Source of the DNA: Betaproteobacteria bacterium
Lineage (GTDB): Bacteria > Pseudomonadota > Gammaproteobacteria > Burkholderiales > SG8-39
Reading direction: 5' to 3'
DNA: 64,000 nucleotides
NCBI GenBank assembly: GCA_004298385.1
Contig: SCTX01000050.1
Location: 1 to 64,000 of the forward strand
Position numbers and translations under genes: made by a program
In this document: positions 1-8,453 of the stretch, in pieces
Position numbering within the stretch: position 1 is the first letter of the stretch
How the letters are laid out: the number at the start of each line of letters is the position of its first letter
The notes under the pieces: model-generated
Told to the model about the DNA's origin: nothing
Databases searched by the model: none
What the model saw: only the letters and a program-made list of their open reading frames with translations

Positions 1-110
1 GCGACATGGTGATCGACCCGGTGGAAACGCGCTCGGTGCTCGCCCTGCTGCTCGACCTGGCCGGCCGCATCCCGGCCAAGGACACGCAGTTTGCGGTCTT
101 CCGCATGTAG
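1..110 (+). CDS. Acyl-CoA carboxylase carboxyltransferase subunit, C-terminal end only
   Basis: Only the last 36 codons lie in the window, in frame from base 3 to the TAG at 108-110. The tail reads DMVIDPVETRSVLALLLDLAG and ends TQFAVFRM. It is nearly the same as the C-termini of the two complete carboxyltransferases encoded at 25379-26986 and 56119-57726, so it belongs to the same MccB/AtuC-like family, which moves the carboxyl group from biotin to an acyl-CoA. It is a third member of the family. No biotin carboxylase follows it here. Which acyl-CoA it carboxylates cannot be told from the tail. Confidence 0.85.
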   Translation, partial: DMVIDPVETRSVLALLLDLAGRIPAKDTQFAVFRM

Positions 111-403
111 GGGCGCGGGATCAGCGCAGCGCCACGCCAGTTTCGGCAGCGCAATGTGCGCATCGGATCGACGCTGCGGCAGGCCGCGCGGCCCTACGGG
201 AAGGCTCATCGCGTGCATGGTCGGTTCTGTTCGCGTAAAGGGCAAGATCTCTGCCGCGCGGTACTGTCGCGCCGCGGTACAGAAGTCTGTCGGCACAATA
301 GTACTGTAGGTACAGTAGTCGGTACAATATGTACTTGCGGCCAGGGGGCTTTGCGTCTAGCATACCCCGGCAGAAAATCGAGTCGTTGCCGCAGGAGCAG
401 GTC
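111..403. promoter_or_regulatory. Intergenic region with repeated GTAC motifs upstream of the ligase gene
   Basis: No gene is supported in this 293-bp gap. Six GTAC tetramers occur at 261, 277, 301, 310, 322 and 331. At 302-317 they form an inverted repeat, TACTGT-AGGT-ACAGTA. A TACAAT hexamer at 323-328 could be a -10 box, but no good -35 box sits at the right distance. The arrangement looks like a multi-site operator in front of the acyl-CoA ligase at 404. The cognate regulator is unknown. Confidence 0.45.
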
Positions 404-1927
404 ATGCTGTCCTCGTACCCGGAAGCTTTCCAGTTGACCGTCGGCGACCTGCTACGCAAGCAGGCGCGGATACAGCCGGAAGCCGTCGCGATTCAGGACC
501 TCTCCACGCAATGGACCTTCGGCCAATTGCACCGAAGGGTCAACCGTCTCGCCAATGCCCTGGCGGCACAGGGAATCAAGCGGGGCGGCCGGGTCGCCAT
601 CCTGTCGGAAAACTGCATTCCTTACGTTGAGCTTGAATTGGCGGCCGCCAAACTGGGGGCCATCGTGCCTTGCCTTAATTGGCGGCTTTCGGATTCGGAG
701 TTGGTTCACTGCATTCAACTGACTTCGCCTTCACTGATCTTTGTTTCAGACCGTTATGCGCCGACTCTCCGGCGCATTGACCATCGCGTGCCCCAGGTCG
801 TGCGCCTGGACAGTGATTACGAAGCCATGCTGGAGCGTTCCTCGGAGCAGGAGCCACAGGCGCAGGTGCAGCCCGAGGACGGGCTGGTGATCCTCTATAC
901 CAGCGGCACCACCGGATTTCCGAAGGGCGCGGTCATCAGCCATCGCGCCATGATCGCCCGCTTGACGGCGTTCTCCTCCGAGTTCGGCATTACCCGCCGG
1001 GATACCTACATCGCGTGGTCCCCGCTATTTCACATGGCGGCAACCGATTTCAGCCTGGGCACTTTGATGCTCGGGGGCAAGGTTCTGGTGTGGGATGGCC
1101 TCGATGTGGACTTGCTGTGCGATGTCCTGGAGCGGGAGCCCATCGGCTGGCTGGTGGCCATGCCGGGAATGATCGAATCCCTGATCGAAGGCCTAAAGCG
1201 CCGCAAGCCCAAGGTCAAATCCATCAAGCAGGTGGGCGCCATGGCCGACTTGGTGCCGCTGCATCAAATTGCCGAGCTGACGAGCCTGCTGCAAGCCCCC
1301 TATGTCAATAGCTTCGGCAGCACCGAGACCGGGCTTCCTCCGGCTACCGGAGCGCTTATTCCTGTCGGAGAAGTGGCCAAATCCCTGTCGAAGCGGGAAT
1401 CGAATTTTTGCAATATCCGCTTGGTGGATCCCGAGGATAGGGATGTTCCGGCCGGCGCGCCGGGGGAGATGGCGGTGCGCGGTCCCACCTTGTTCAGCGG
1501 CTATTGGCAGGCGCCGGAGACCAATGCCAAAGATTTCCGTGGAGGCTGGTTTCACATGGGGGATATGTTCGTGCGCAATCCAGACGGCACCTTGGATTTC
1601 GTCGACCGGGTAAAATATCTGATTAAATCCGGCGGAGAAAACATCTATCCGGCCGAAATCGAGCGGGTTTTGCTGTCTCATCCGGAGGTTGCGGATGCCG
1701 TGGTGGTGAGGAAGAGCGACCCCAAATGGGGAGAGGTTCCCATCGCCTTCGTTGCCGCCAAATCTTCCGCGGTCGCGGCGGAAGGGTTGTTGGCCATGTG
1801 CCGGCGGCAATTGGCCGGCTACAAGCTCCCCAAGGAAATCCGTTTCGTCAACGTGGCGGACTTTCCCCGCAGCAGTACCGGGAAAATTCAGCGCCATGAA
1901 GTGGAAAAAAAATGGTTGGGCCGATGA
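404..1927 (+). CDS. AMP-forming acyl-CoA ligase, medium type (507 aa)
   Basis: This is an ANL-superfamily ligase that would activate a carboxylic acid to its CoA thioester through an acyl-AMP. The P-loop YTSGTTGFPKG lies near residue 165, the adenine-binding SFGSTETG near 302, the hinge-region motif GGENIYPAEIE near 415, and the C-terminal catalytic-lysine motif SSTGKIQRHE near 490. The ATG at 404 is chosen because AGGAG lies just upstream (about 391-396) and the protein then begins at the usual N-terminus. The gene is followed by a binding-protein gene, which suggests uptake and activation of the same compound. The substrate is unknown. A tail fragment of a close relative remains at 32482-32606. 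Confidence 0.88.
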   Translation: MLSSYPEAFQLTVGDLLRKQARIQPEAVAIQDLSTQWTFGQLHRRVNRLANALAAQGIKRGGRVAILSENCIPYVELELAAAKLGAIVPCLNWRLSDSELVHCIQLTSPSLIFVSDRYAPTLRRIDHRVPQVVRLDSDYEAMLERSSEQEPQAQVQPEDGLVILYTSGTTGFPKGAVISHRAMIARLTAFSSEFGITRRDTYIAWSPLFHMAATDFSLGTLMLGGKVLVWDGLDVDLLCDVLEREPIGWLVAMPGMIESLIEGLKRRKPKVKSIKQVGAMADLVPLHQIAELTSLLQAPYVNSFGSTETGLPPATGALIPVGEVAKSLSKRESNFCNIRLVDPEDRDVPAGAPGEMAVRGPTLFSGYWQAPETNAKDFRGGWFHMGDMFVRNPDGTLDFVDRVKYLIKSGGENIYPAEIERVLLSHPEVADAVVVRKSDPKWGEVPIAFVAAKSSAVAAEGLLAMCRRQLAGYKLPKEIRFVNVADFPRSSTGKIQRHEVEKKWLGR

Positions 1928-1971
1928 AATCACACCATTCGAGGAATTCGAATTTGGGCTGGTGATTTTTT
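1927..1971 (+). terminator. Nested hairpin with T-run between ligase and binding-protein genes
   Basis: An inner stem ATTCG/CGAAT (1937-1953) sits within outer arms AAATCAC and GGTGATTT, followed by TTTTTT (1966-1971). It resembles a weak intrinsic terminator or attenuator. The next gene starts only about 30 bp downstream, so it may adjust expression of the binding protein rather than isolate it. Confidence 0.45.
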
Positions 1972-2002
1972 GAATATGTTTTTGCTTTTAGGGAGAAGAT
2001 CC

Positions 2003-3346
2003 ATGAATTGTTTTCGCGGGTTTTTTGGGCAAGTTATTCGGTGGCTTGTCACGGCGGTATCTCTGGGCGCCGTGGGAACGGTTTATGCTCAAGCTAACGA
2101 GCAGTACTTCCCCATCGTGGCATTCCGTACCGGTCCGGTGGTGGCGCTTAGCACGTCGCTGTTGGGCGGGTTCATCGATTACCTGGATCTGCTCAACAAG
2201 CGGGACGGCGGCATCAACGGCGTGAAGCTGGCGTGGGAAGAGTGCGAGACCGAGTATAAGGTGGATCGGGGCATCGAATGCTATGAGCGGCTCAAGAACA
2301 AGGGGCCCGGCGGGGCGCCGCTGTTTCTGCCGGTGATCACCGGCATCATTTATACAGCCATCGAGCGCTCCAGGGCGGACAAAATCCCCATCGTTTCCAT
2401 CGGCACCGGCCGCACCGACTCCGCCGACGGACGGGTGTTTCCCTATATCTTCGCCCTGGCAACCCATTACTGGAACGGCAGCACCGCCAAAATCCGCTTC
2501 ATCGGGCAGCGGGAAGGGGGGATGGACAAGCTCAAAGGCAAGAAGATCGTAAATCTCTATCACGGCTCAGCCTACGGCAAGGAGACTATTCCGGTTCTGG
2601 ATGCTCAAGCCAAGAAATACGGCTTTGAGATCGTTCACATCGAAGTGACCCCGCCGGGCGCCGAGCAGCAGTCCCAGTGGCTGCAAATCCGCCGGCTCAA
2701 CCCCGACTGGGTGATCCTTCGCAGCGCCGGGATCATGACCCCCGCAGCCCTCAAGAGCGCCCAAAGGGTCGGTTATCCGGTCGATCGCATCATCGGCGTC
2801 TGGTGGGCGGGTTCGGAAGAGGATGTGATCCCCGCCGGGGATGCTGCCAAGGGGTTTATCACCAATACCATCAATCCCAGCGGCCAGGATTTTCCCGTGA
2901 TCCGAGAAATTCTGACGCACCTCTACGGTGGCGGAAAGAGAGGCAATATGGAAGATCCCAAGCGGGTCGGCAGCAGTGTTTACAACGCCGGTGTGCTGCA
3001 TGCAATACTGACCACCGAGGCGGTACGGACTGCACAGGAGAAGTTCGGCAAGAAAGCCATGGACCGGGAGCAGGTGAGATGGGGGCTGGAGCATCTCAAC
3101 ATCGATGAGGCTCGATTGAAGAAGCTGGGGGCTGGCGGACTGCTGCAGCCAGTAAAAACTTCCTGCTCCAATCATGAAGGCGGCGGGGCGGTAAAGTTCC
3201 AGCAATGGGACGGCCAGAAATGGGTGGTGATCAGCGACTGGGTCCCCGGAGATGAAGCGATGGTCCGCCCCATGATCGAGGAATCCGCCGCGAAGTATGC
3301 CAAAGAAAAAGGGATTGCGCCGCGGGACTGTTCCAAGGAATCGTGA
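2003..3346 (+). CDS. Periplasmic substrate-binding protein of a Liv-type ABC transporter (copy 1)
   Basis: The 447-aa protein is a type I periplasmic binding protein of the LivJ/LivK-like family. It has an N-terminal signal peptide (a hydrophobic stretch after MNCFRGFFGQ, with likely cleavage near VYAQA-NE). It shares WEECETEYKVDRGIECYERLK-type sequence, including two cysteines that could form a disulfide, with the proteins at 10786 and 21035. GQREGGMDKLKGKKIVNL is nearly the same in copy 2. The ATG at 2003 is preceded by GGGAGAAG. It would deliver a small carboxylated ligand to permeases such as LivH/LivM at 17952-19968. The ligand is unknown. Three close paralogs plus a truncated one in 20 kb is unusual. 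Confidence 0.88.
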   Translation: MNCFRGFFGQVIRWLVTAVSLGAVGTVYAQANEQYFPIVAFRTGPVVALSTSLLGGFIDYLDLLNKRDGGINGVKLAWEECETEYKVDRGIECYERLKNKGPGGAPLFLPVITGIIYTAIERSRADKIPIVSIGTGRTDSADGRVFPYIFALATHYWNGSTAKIRFIGQREGGMDKLKGKKIVNLYHGSAYGKETIPVLDAQAKKYGFEIVHIEVTPPGAEQQSQWLQIRRLNPDWVILRSAGIMTPAALKSAQRVGYPVDRIIGVWWAGSEEDVIPAGDAAKGFITNTINPSGQDFPVIREILTHLYGGGKRGNMEDPKRVGSSVYNAGVLHAILTTEAVRTAQEKFGKKAMDREQVRWGLEHLNIDEARLKKLGAGGLLQPVKTSCSNHEGGGAVKFQQWDGQKWVVISDWVPGDEAMVRPMIEESAAKYAKEKGIAPRDCSKES

Positions 3347-3383
3347 GGGCTCCGGATGTGAAAACAACAGGGGGTGTACCCCT

Positions 3384-3410
3384 CCGGCCCGGACAAAGCC
3401 GGTTTTATTT
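3384..3410 (+). terminator. Intrinsic terminator after binding protein copy 1
   Basis: The stem CCGGC/GCCGG (3384-3402) with a 9-nt loop is followed by TTTTATTT. A second hairpin, AGGGG/CCCCT (3369-3383), lies just upstream. The site is 38 bp after the stop codon. Confidence 0.7.
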
Positions 3411-3504
3411 CGATAGGGTTCCGCGTAACAATTTTTCGGGTTCGTTGTTGGTTCACTTTGCACGACCGGCGTGTAATTTAATTTACCTATAAGGAGGCAA
3501 CACG

Positions 3505-3678
3505 ATGTGGAATTCGCAATGGAGGAGAAAAGCCGCCATGGTGGGTATGGTGGCGGCAGTGTCGGGGAGCGCGGTCCCGGCTGTTGCGGCCGATCAATTC
3601 ATCCCCCTGCCTGCCATTCGGACGGGGCCGATCGCCCCTATCGGAACGGGGATCTTCGGGGCCTTCATAGAGTGTTGA
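3505..3678 (+). pseudogene. Truncated substrate-binding protein (57-aa N-terminal remnant)
   Basis: A strong ribosome site (AAGGAGG, 3491-3497) precedes an ATG that opens a signal peptide ending VPAVAA. Mature sequence starting DQFIPLPAIRTGPIAPIGTG follows and matches the start of the three binding proteins nearby (for example NEQYFPIVAFRTGPV). The frame ends in TGA after GAFIEC, just where the paralogs continue into the first lobe. About 390 codons are missing. It looks like a 3' deletion of a fourth copy, with its translation signals still intact. A secreted peptide could still be made, but it cannot bind ligand. Confidence 0.8.
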
Positions 3679-3713
3679 GTAATGAGTCGATCGTCATAAC
3701 TACCCCCCATTCG

Positions 3714-4376
3714 CTATTTCGAAGGTGTAGCACGACGCCGGTGTTGGATTGCGCGATCCTTGGCCCAAATGCCGCTCAGCAGAATAATCGTTGTTTCGAT
3801 CAGTTTATCCAATGATCCCGCCGATGCATCAAACCAGGTAAGCGTTTGATTCAGAGCCCCGATTACAAGCGAGCGGATCAAAGAAGACTTTAGCCCCGGC
3901 TTAAGGTGGCCGGATCGTCGCGCGTTCTCAATCAGTTGTTGCCAATAGGATATGTATTTCTCGCGCAGTGGCCTCATCACCTCGTCGACCCGCGGTGGTA
4001 TTTGTCCGCGGAACCTAACATTTGCCGAAGTATAGGTGATGTGTGAATGTATTCCGCGCAGATGTCCTTCAATGGCAGCTTCGATGCAATCTCTGGGACT
4101 TGCATTTTTGGGAAGCCGCGCAACTGCGTCGCGGGTTGCTCGGGCGGTTAGCTCCAACCCAGTCTTCAGAATCTCCTCATAAATCTGGTCTTTTGACGAA
4201 AAATGGTGGTAGATGCTCGCTGTCTTGATGCCCACCGAGTCTGCAATCGGCCTGATGCCAGTTTCCGCGTAGCCGCGCGTATGAAATAGCTCAGCCGCGA
4301 CATCCAGAATCAATTGGCGCGACGCCGGACTGGACTCGTCGGAAGGCGTCTTTGACGGTTTGGGTACCTTGATCAT
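3714..4376 (-). CDS. TetR/AcrR-family transcriptional regulator
   Basis: The 220-aa protein has an N-terminal TetR helix-turn-helix (ILDVAAELFHTRGY, then GIRPIADSVGIKTASIYHHF, about residues 20-65) and a helical ligand-binding C-terminus, the usual length for the family. The ATG at 4376 (MIKVPKPSK) is chosen over the upstream start at 4424 because the upstream codons are not TetR-like. It lies next to a run of four ACAD genes on the same strand and may respond to an acyl-CoA. The palindrome ACCGATCGATCGGT at 10008 and 10478 is a possible operator, but the link is a guess. Its GC is lower than that of the downstream ACADs. Confidence 0.85.
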   Translation of the reverse strand: MIKVPKPSKTPSDESSPASRQLILDVAAELFHTRGYAETGIRPIADSVGIKTASIYHHFSSKDQIYEEILKTGLELTARATRDAVARLPKNASPRDCIEAAIEGHLRGIHSHITYTSANVRFRGQIPPRVDEVMRPLREKYISYWQQLIENARRSGHLKPGLKSSLIRSLVIGALNQTLTWFDASAGSLDKLIETTIILLSGIWAKDRAIQHRRRATPSK

Positions 4377-4581
4377 AGCGTCACGATGAAGGCGTGGTTT
4401 GGGAAGGCGGCGATGGGAATCCATAAGGGTTGGGTCAGCATCCTAAAAATATTGGCTGCCTCTTCTCGACGAGGGCAGCCAGTCCTACGTTGTGATCTTC
4501 TGTTGCGACAGCGAAAGCGATGTTTTCTGCTTCGCGATGACGACTCTTGCGCCTGCACGTTCAGTGGCTGTCGCCGCACAT
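4377..4581. other. Intergenic stretch with no recognisable gene
   Basis: About 205 bp between the TetR gene and the end of the ACAD operon. I see no coding signal, strong promoter or clear terminator in it. Confidence 0.4.
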
Positions 4582-5667
4582 TTACGCTAGATCCTCTAGG
4601 TATCTGGCAAGGATCTCTTGATGGAAATGGGCTGGCGCCCACAAAATCCGGTCGAGTTGCGCGCGCTTAAGGTAGAGGTGGGCATCGACTTCCGCAGTGA
4701 AGCCCATGCCCCCGTGGATTTGAATGCTCTCAACCGCCAGACGTGTCGCCACCTCGTCGGCGGTCGCCTTGGCCAATGCAGCGGCAACCACCGCTTGCGC
4801 TGGTTTGTGATCGATCGTCCACAATGCGGCCCATACGGCCGAGCGCAAGCCCTCGAGAGCCACCGCCTGGTCCGCGATCATGTGTTTGATGGCTTGAAAG
4901 GTCGCAATTGGACGGCCGAATTGTTGCCGCTCGGTGGCGTAGGCGCACGCCATGTCAAGAACCCGCGTTGCCACACCCAGCATCTCAGCAGCCGCGCCCG
5001 CGGCCGCCATTGCCTGAAGGCGAGAGACAAGCGCTGGCTGGAGCGGTGCCGCGAGCCGCTGTATCTTGGCGATCAAGCAGTCGTTCAGACGAACGGCGGC
5101 GAAGCGTCGGCTCCTGTCCATCGTGACCATCGGTTCGACGACAAGGTGCGCGCTGTCGGGAGGCAGAACGATAAACCATTGGTTTGCTCCGTCCTCGACT
5201 CGCACGAGCAGAATATCGACCCCGGCGGCACACAAAACAGGCGCCCATCGCCCGCGTGCACTGCCCGTCGCCCCGGTGGCGGGTTGCAGCAGCCCAAGCA
5301 CCGACACCGTCAGTCCACCTGAAGCGATCCCCGGCAGCCATTCGTCGCGTTGCGCGTCGCTTCCAAGTTCCTCGATAATCTCTGCCGCGAGCACACAGGT
5401 ACCCAGGTAGGGCACCGAGCTGAGCGACCCGCCCAAAACCTCCAGCACATTTCCTGCCTCTACCATGCCGAGTGCCGACCCGCCATGCGATTCCGGGATC
5501 AACGCCCCGGTGAATCCAGTTTCGGCAAGCCCCTGCCAAAGGGCGGCTGAAAACGGCTCTTTGCCAGCGGCAAAGTCCCGGCAATCGGATATTCGCGCAA
5601 GTCGGCTCGCGAGTTCGCCGGCCGACTTGCGGATCAGTTCCTGTTCTTCACTGAATGCAAAGCGCAT
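4582..5667 (-). CDS. Acyl-CoA dehydrogenase, probable non-catalytic partner subunit
   Basis: This 361-aa protein has the ACAD fold: an N-terminal helical domain from MRFAFSEEQELIRKSA, a middle beta domain, and the C-terminal FAD-contact motif ERQQFGRPIATFQAIKH with IHGGMGFTAEVDAHLYLKRA. The catalytic glutamate is absent from both known positions. The usual YEGTSE is replaced by WAPAHFHQE, and the helix-G region reads SRLQAMAAAG. The pattern is that of the inactive half of two-gene alpha2beta2 ACADs known from actinobacterial steroid degradation (FadE/ChsE pairs). The partner is probably the ACAD just upstream (5682-6863), 14 bp away on the same strand. The start at 5667 gives the normal N-terminus. 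Confidence 0.82.
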   Translation of the reverse strand: MRFAFSEEQELIRKSAGELASRLARISDCRDFAAGKEPFSAALWQGLAETGFTGALIPESHGGSALGMVEAGNVLEVLGGSLSSVPYLGTCVLAAEIIEELGSDAQRDEWLPGIASGGLTVSVLGLLQPATGATGSARGRWAPVLCAAGVDILLVRVEDGANQWFIVLPPDSAHLVVEPMVTMDRSRRFAAVRLNDCLIAKIQRLAAPLQPALVSRLQAMAAAGAAAEMLGVATRVLDMACAYATERQQFGRPIATFQAIKHMIADQAVALEGLRSAVWAALWTIDHKPAQAVVAAALAKATADEVATRLAVESIQIHGGMGFTAEVDAHLYLKRAQLDRILWAPAHFHQEILARYLEDLA

Positions 5668-5681
5668 AGATCTTCCGATCC

Positions 5682-6863
5682 TCAGCGCGGCAGGCCGAGC
5701 GCGCGCTCGGCGATGATGTTCCGCTGAATCTGTGACGTCCCGCCCGCGATCGTCATGCCGAACGAAGTCAAGTAGTCTTCCTCCCATGCGGAAAGACGCT
5801 CGCGGGCTTCGCTATCGGCAAGATCGGCAAGCGATGCGATCTCGAGCGCGAGCGCGTGCATGGCTTTGTTGAGTTCGGTCGAATGCAGCTTCTGGATCGC
5901 GGCCTCCGGCCCGGGCACGCCGCCCTCAGGTATCATCGCGAGAAACCGATGATTGTTGAGCACGGCGATCCGGGCCTGTCCGCCGAGCGCTGCCAAGCGG
6001 CGACGGATGTCTAGCTCACCGAGCGCCGCGCGGTTGCTGCTGCCGATCCGCGTGGTGCGCGCGAGTTCCAATAGCCGGCCATAGAGCCGACGACAGCCGA
6101 ATCCTAGGACGGCGAGGCCACGATGCTCGAAATCGAGCATGGTCACCGCCACTTTCCAGCCGCCATCGACGATTCCAACTACCGCGTTCTCCGGGAGTTC
6201 CACATCGTCGAAGAAGATCTCGTTGAAGTCCCGGCGCCCGTTCATCTGCTGCAATGGCCGGACCGTGATGCCGGGGCTCGACATCGGGACAGCGAAAGCC
6301 GTGAGTCCTTTGTGCTTGGGCACCTCCGGATTGGTGCGCGCCAAGACGAGGCAAAAGTCAGCCAAGTGGCCGAGGGTGTTCCATGTCTTCTGACCGTTGA
6401 TAACGTATTTACCGGCGCGGTGGACCGCCCGGGTGCTGAGCGCCGCCAGATCCGATCCAGCACCCGGCTCCGAAAAGCCCTGCGACCAGAGATCGCTGCC
6501 GTCGGCAATGCGCGGCAGAAAAGCCGCCTTCTGATCGTCGCGAGCGAGCTTCATCAGCATCGGCCCAATGATCCGGATACCGACGCGGAAAGCGTCGAGA
6601 GGCGCATCGGCCTGCGCCAATTCCTCGAACACGATGAGATCCTCTGTTGCCGGGGCGCCCTGACCACCATAGGCGCGAGGCCACGACCGCACGGAGAGCC
6701 CGGCGGCCAGAAGGTCGCGCTGCCAGTGCCTGATAAAATCGATCCAAGCACGGCCTTCGCGCGCATTCAGCTGTAGCCGCCTCTCTTCGGTGAGGTGGTC
6801 CCGTAGCCAAGCACGCACGTTGCGTCGGAAGCCGGCCTCCTGCGGGCTGTCGTCAAGATCCAT
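5682..6863 (-). CDS. Acyl-CoA dehydrogenase, probable catalytic subunit of a heteromeric pair
   Basis: The 393-aa protein is a FadE-type ACAD with the loop SQGFSEPGAGSDLAAL, the NGQKTWNTLGH segment and the C-terminus GGTSQIQRNIIAERALGLPR. The C-terminal catalytic glutamate is replaced (IAGGTSQ), but a glutamate is present at the helix-G site (MLDFEHRG, near residue 250), as in steroid-type FadE large subunits. The ATG at 6863 (MDLDDSPQEAG) is chosen because codons upstream run into a crotonase remnant. It is probably co-translated with the inactive partner at 4582-5667 to make a two-subunit enzyme for a bulky acyl-CoA. Confidence 0.85.
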   Translation of the reverse strand: MDLDDSPQEAGFRRNVRAWLRDHLTEERRLQLNAREGRAWIDFIRHWQRDLLAAGLSVRSWPRAYGGQGAPATEDLIVFEELAQADAPLDAFRVGIRIIGPMLMKLARDDQKAAFLPRIADGSDLWSQGFSEPGAGSDLAALSTRAVHRAGKYVINGQKTWNTLGHLADFCLVLARTNPEVPKHKGLTAFAVPMSSPGITVRPLQQMNGRRDFNEIFFDDVELPENAVVGIVDGGWKVAVTMLDFEHRGLAVLGFGCRRLYGRLLELARTTRIGSSNRAALGELDIRRRLAALGGQARIAVLNNHRFLAMIPEGGVPGPEAAIQKLHSTELNKAMHALALEIASLADLADSEARERLSAWEEDYLTSFGMTIAGGTSQIQRNIIAERALGLPR

Positions 6864-6879
6864 CGCGTGACTTCCCGCG

Positions 6880-6951
6880 CTAGCGCCGGAAGCGCATAAA
6901 GTCTGGTTTGCGCTTCTCGACAACTTTCAAATCCTCGAAAAACAGTGTCAT
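6880..6951 (-). pseudogene. Crotonase deletion scar (23-codon ORF)
   Basis: A good ribosome site (GAGAGGAGAAG) is followed by ATG and 23 codons. They begin MTLFFEDLKV, like a crotonase N-terminus, and run straight into VEKRKPDFMRFRR, like a crotonase C-terminus (compare FAEKRKPVWKGR at the end of the gene at 22533 and FLEKRKPDF in the pseudogene at 14190). The middle of about 230 residues is missing in frame. It sits 16 bp upstream of the ACAD at 6863. It may still be translated as a leader. Confidence 0.6.
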
Positions 6952-7048
6952 GTCGCTTCTCCTCTCGTGGATCCAGCCGGAGCCTCGATAATTAGGCGAC
7001 CGTGGTACTGGTTCAAGTCATTCTGATACGAATCGCATTTGAGTATGG

Positions 7049-8203
7049 TCAGTATTGCACCGCAACCCTGCCCACCCGCTCCCGGGCGATGATGAGTTTC
7101 ATAATCTGCGGCGTGCCGTCGCCGATCTGAAAGCCTAGCACATCTCGCATGCGTTGCTGATGGGGCAAGTCGGTGGTGTATCCATAATGGCCGTGGGTCA
7201 ACAGGCACTCGTGAATGACGTCGTAGGCGAGCTTCGGCGCCCACCATTTGCACATCGCCGCCTCGGCGGTGTGCGGCAAATCTTTGTCGCGGAGCCACAG
7301 AGTGCGGTAGCAAAGCGCTCGGGCCGCAGTCACCATCGTATCGGCTTCCGCCAAAGGAAAGGTCACGCCTTGATACTGCGCCAGGGGCGCACCGAAGGCT
7401 TTGCGTTCGGTGCTATATTGCCAAGCTTCGTCCAGCGAGGCTTGGGCAGCCCCCAGGCATTGCAGGCCGATCATCGCCCGGCTGTAATCGAAGCCGTTCA
7501 TGATCTGAGAGAAGGCCTTATTCTCTACGCCCATTAGATGGTTGAGGGGGATTTTCACATCGTCGAAGAATATCGAACCCCGACCGACGATCTTGGTTCC
7601 TAGTTCGCTAAAGTGGGTGCGACTTACACCCGGAGCATCCAAGGGAATCGCGAAGGCGCTGACACCTCTGGCGCCGTCTTCAATCTTGCCGGTGCGGGCA
7701 AAGGCGACGATGACATCGGCCTGCTCGGAGAAGCTAATGGAAGTCTTCTCGCCGTTGATGACATAGTGATCGCCTTTGCGCTCGGCCCGCAAAATGAGGT
7801 TAGCCGCATCCGACCCGCCCCGTGGCTCGGTGAGACCCAGAGCTACCAGGGATTCCCCGGCGGCGATCTTGGGTACCCATTCTTTGGCTACCGCTGGGTC
7901 GGCGTATTTGCAGAGGATCCCTCCCATCAGCCAAGCCAGCAACGGGACATAGCAGATGTTAAAGTCGCCATAGGCAAGTTGCTCGATAATCACGCCGCTG
8001 GTGACGCAATCCACGCCTATCCCGCCATATTCTTCCGGCAAGCCCGCGCTTATCAGCCCCAGGTTCCCCATCTCCTTGAGCAAAGTCCGATCTATCGTGT
8101 GGGTCTGGTCCCGCTTCATGTAGTCGGGAGCAAGCCGTTCCTTGGCAAAACGAGCGGCTAAATCCCGCATCGCTTCTTGTTCCGGAGTCAGCGAAAAATC
8201 CAT
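7049..8203 (-). CDS. Acyl-CoA dehydrogenase, cyclohexanecarboxyl-CoA-dehydrogenase-like
   Basis: The 384-aa flavoenzyme begins MDFSLTPEQEAMRDLAARF and has TEPRGGSDAANL, VINGEKTSISF and ERKAFGAPLAQYQGVTF. The site of the canonical C-terminal glutamate reads IGDGTPQ, which places an aspartate there. The helix-G site has serine (FDYSRAM). It is closely related to the ACAD at 58546-59712 over its whole length. This IGDGT class resembles ACADs annotated for alicyclic acyl-CoAs such as cyclohexanecarboxyl-CoA, so a ring or alpha-branched substrate is a reasonable guess, not a demonstration. The start is supported by AAGGAGAAGG just upstream. Its leader (8214-8262) is repeated at 10655-10699. Confidence 0.85.
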   Translation of the reverse strand: MDFSLTPEQEAMRDLAARFAKERLAPDYMKRDQTHTIDRTLLKEMGNLGLISAGLPEEYGGIGVDCVTSGVIIEQLAYGDFNICYVPLLAWLMGGILCKYADPAVAKEWVPKIAAGESLVALGLTEPRGGSDAANLILRAERKGDHYVINGEKTSISFSEQADVIVAFARTGKIEDGARGVSAFAIPLDAPGVSRTHFSELGTKIVGRGSIFFDDVKIPLNHLMGVENKAFSQIMNGFDYSRAMIGLQCLGAAQASLDEAWQYSTERKAFGAPLAQYQGVTFPLAEADTMVTAARALCYRTLWLRDKDLPHTAEAAMCKWWAPKLAYDVIHECLLTHGHYGYTTDLPHQQRMRDVLGFQIGDGTPQIMKLIIARERVGRVAVQY

Positions 8204-8213
8204 GGAATTCCTT

Positions 8214-8262
8214 CTCCTTATTGCGGTTAACGTAAATTTGGCCGCCTCGGCGCCTGCTCGCC
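8214..8262 (-). repeat. Leader sequence repeated (inverted) at 10655-10699
   Basis: On the minus strand this leader of the ACAD at 8203 reads GGCGAGCAGGCGCCGAGGCG, continuing to CGTTAACCGCAATAAGGAG. The same sequence, lacking only a TTTA, appears on the plus strand at 10655-10699 ahead of binding protein copy 2. The Shine-Dalgarno site is part of the repeat. Confidence 0.8.
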
Positions 8263-8453
8263 GACACGGCGCAACTCCGCTTGCGATGGTTGATTCCTTA
8301 CTTTCTCCATGGTGATCATCCCCTTTGTCCCCGCCTAGAAATTAGGCAGGATAGGTTGAACACCCCGGTCGATCTTGAACGCGCAGAACCTCGTTCAAAT
8401 GGTCAATTTACGGCGCGCACCAACAGTCATCGAATCGGAGATGTGCGGAAAAT

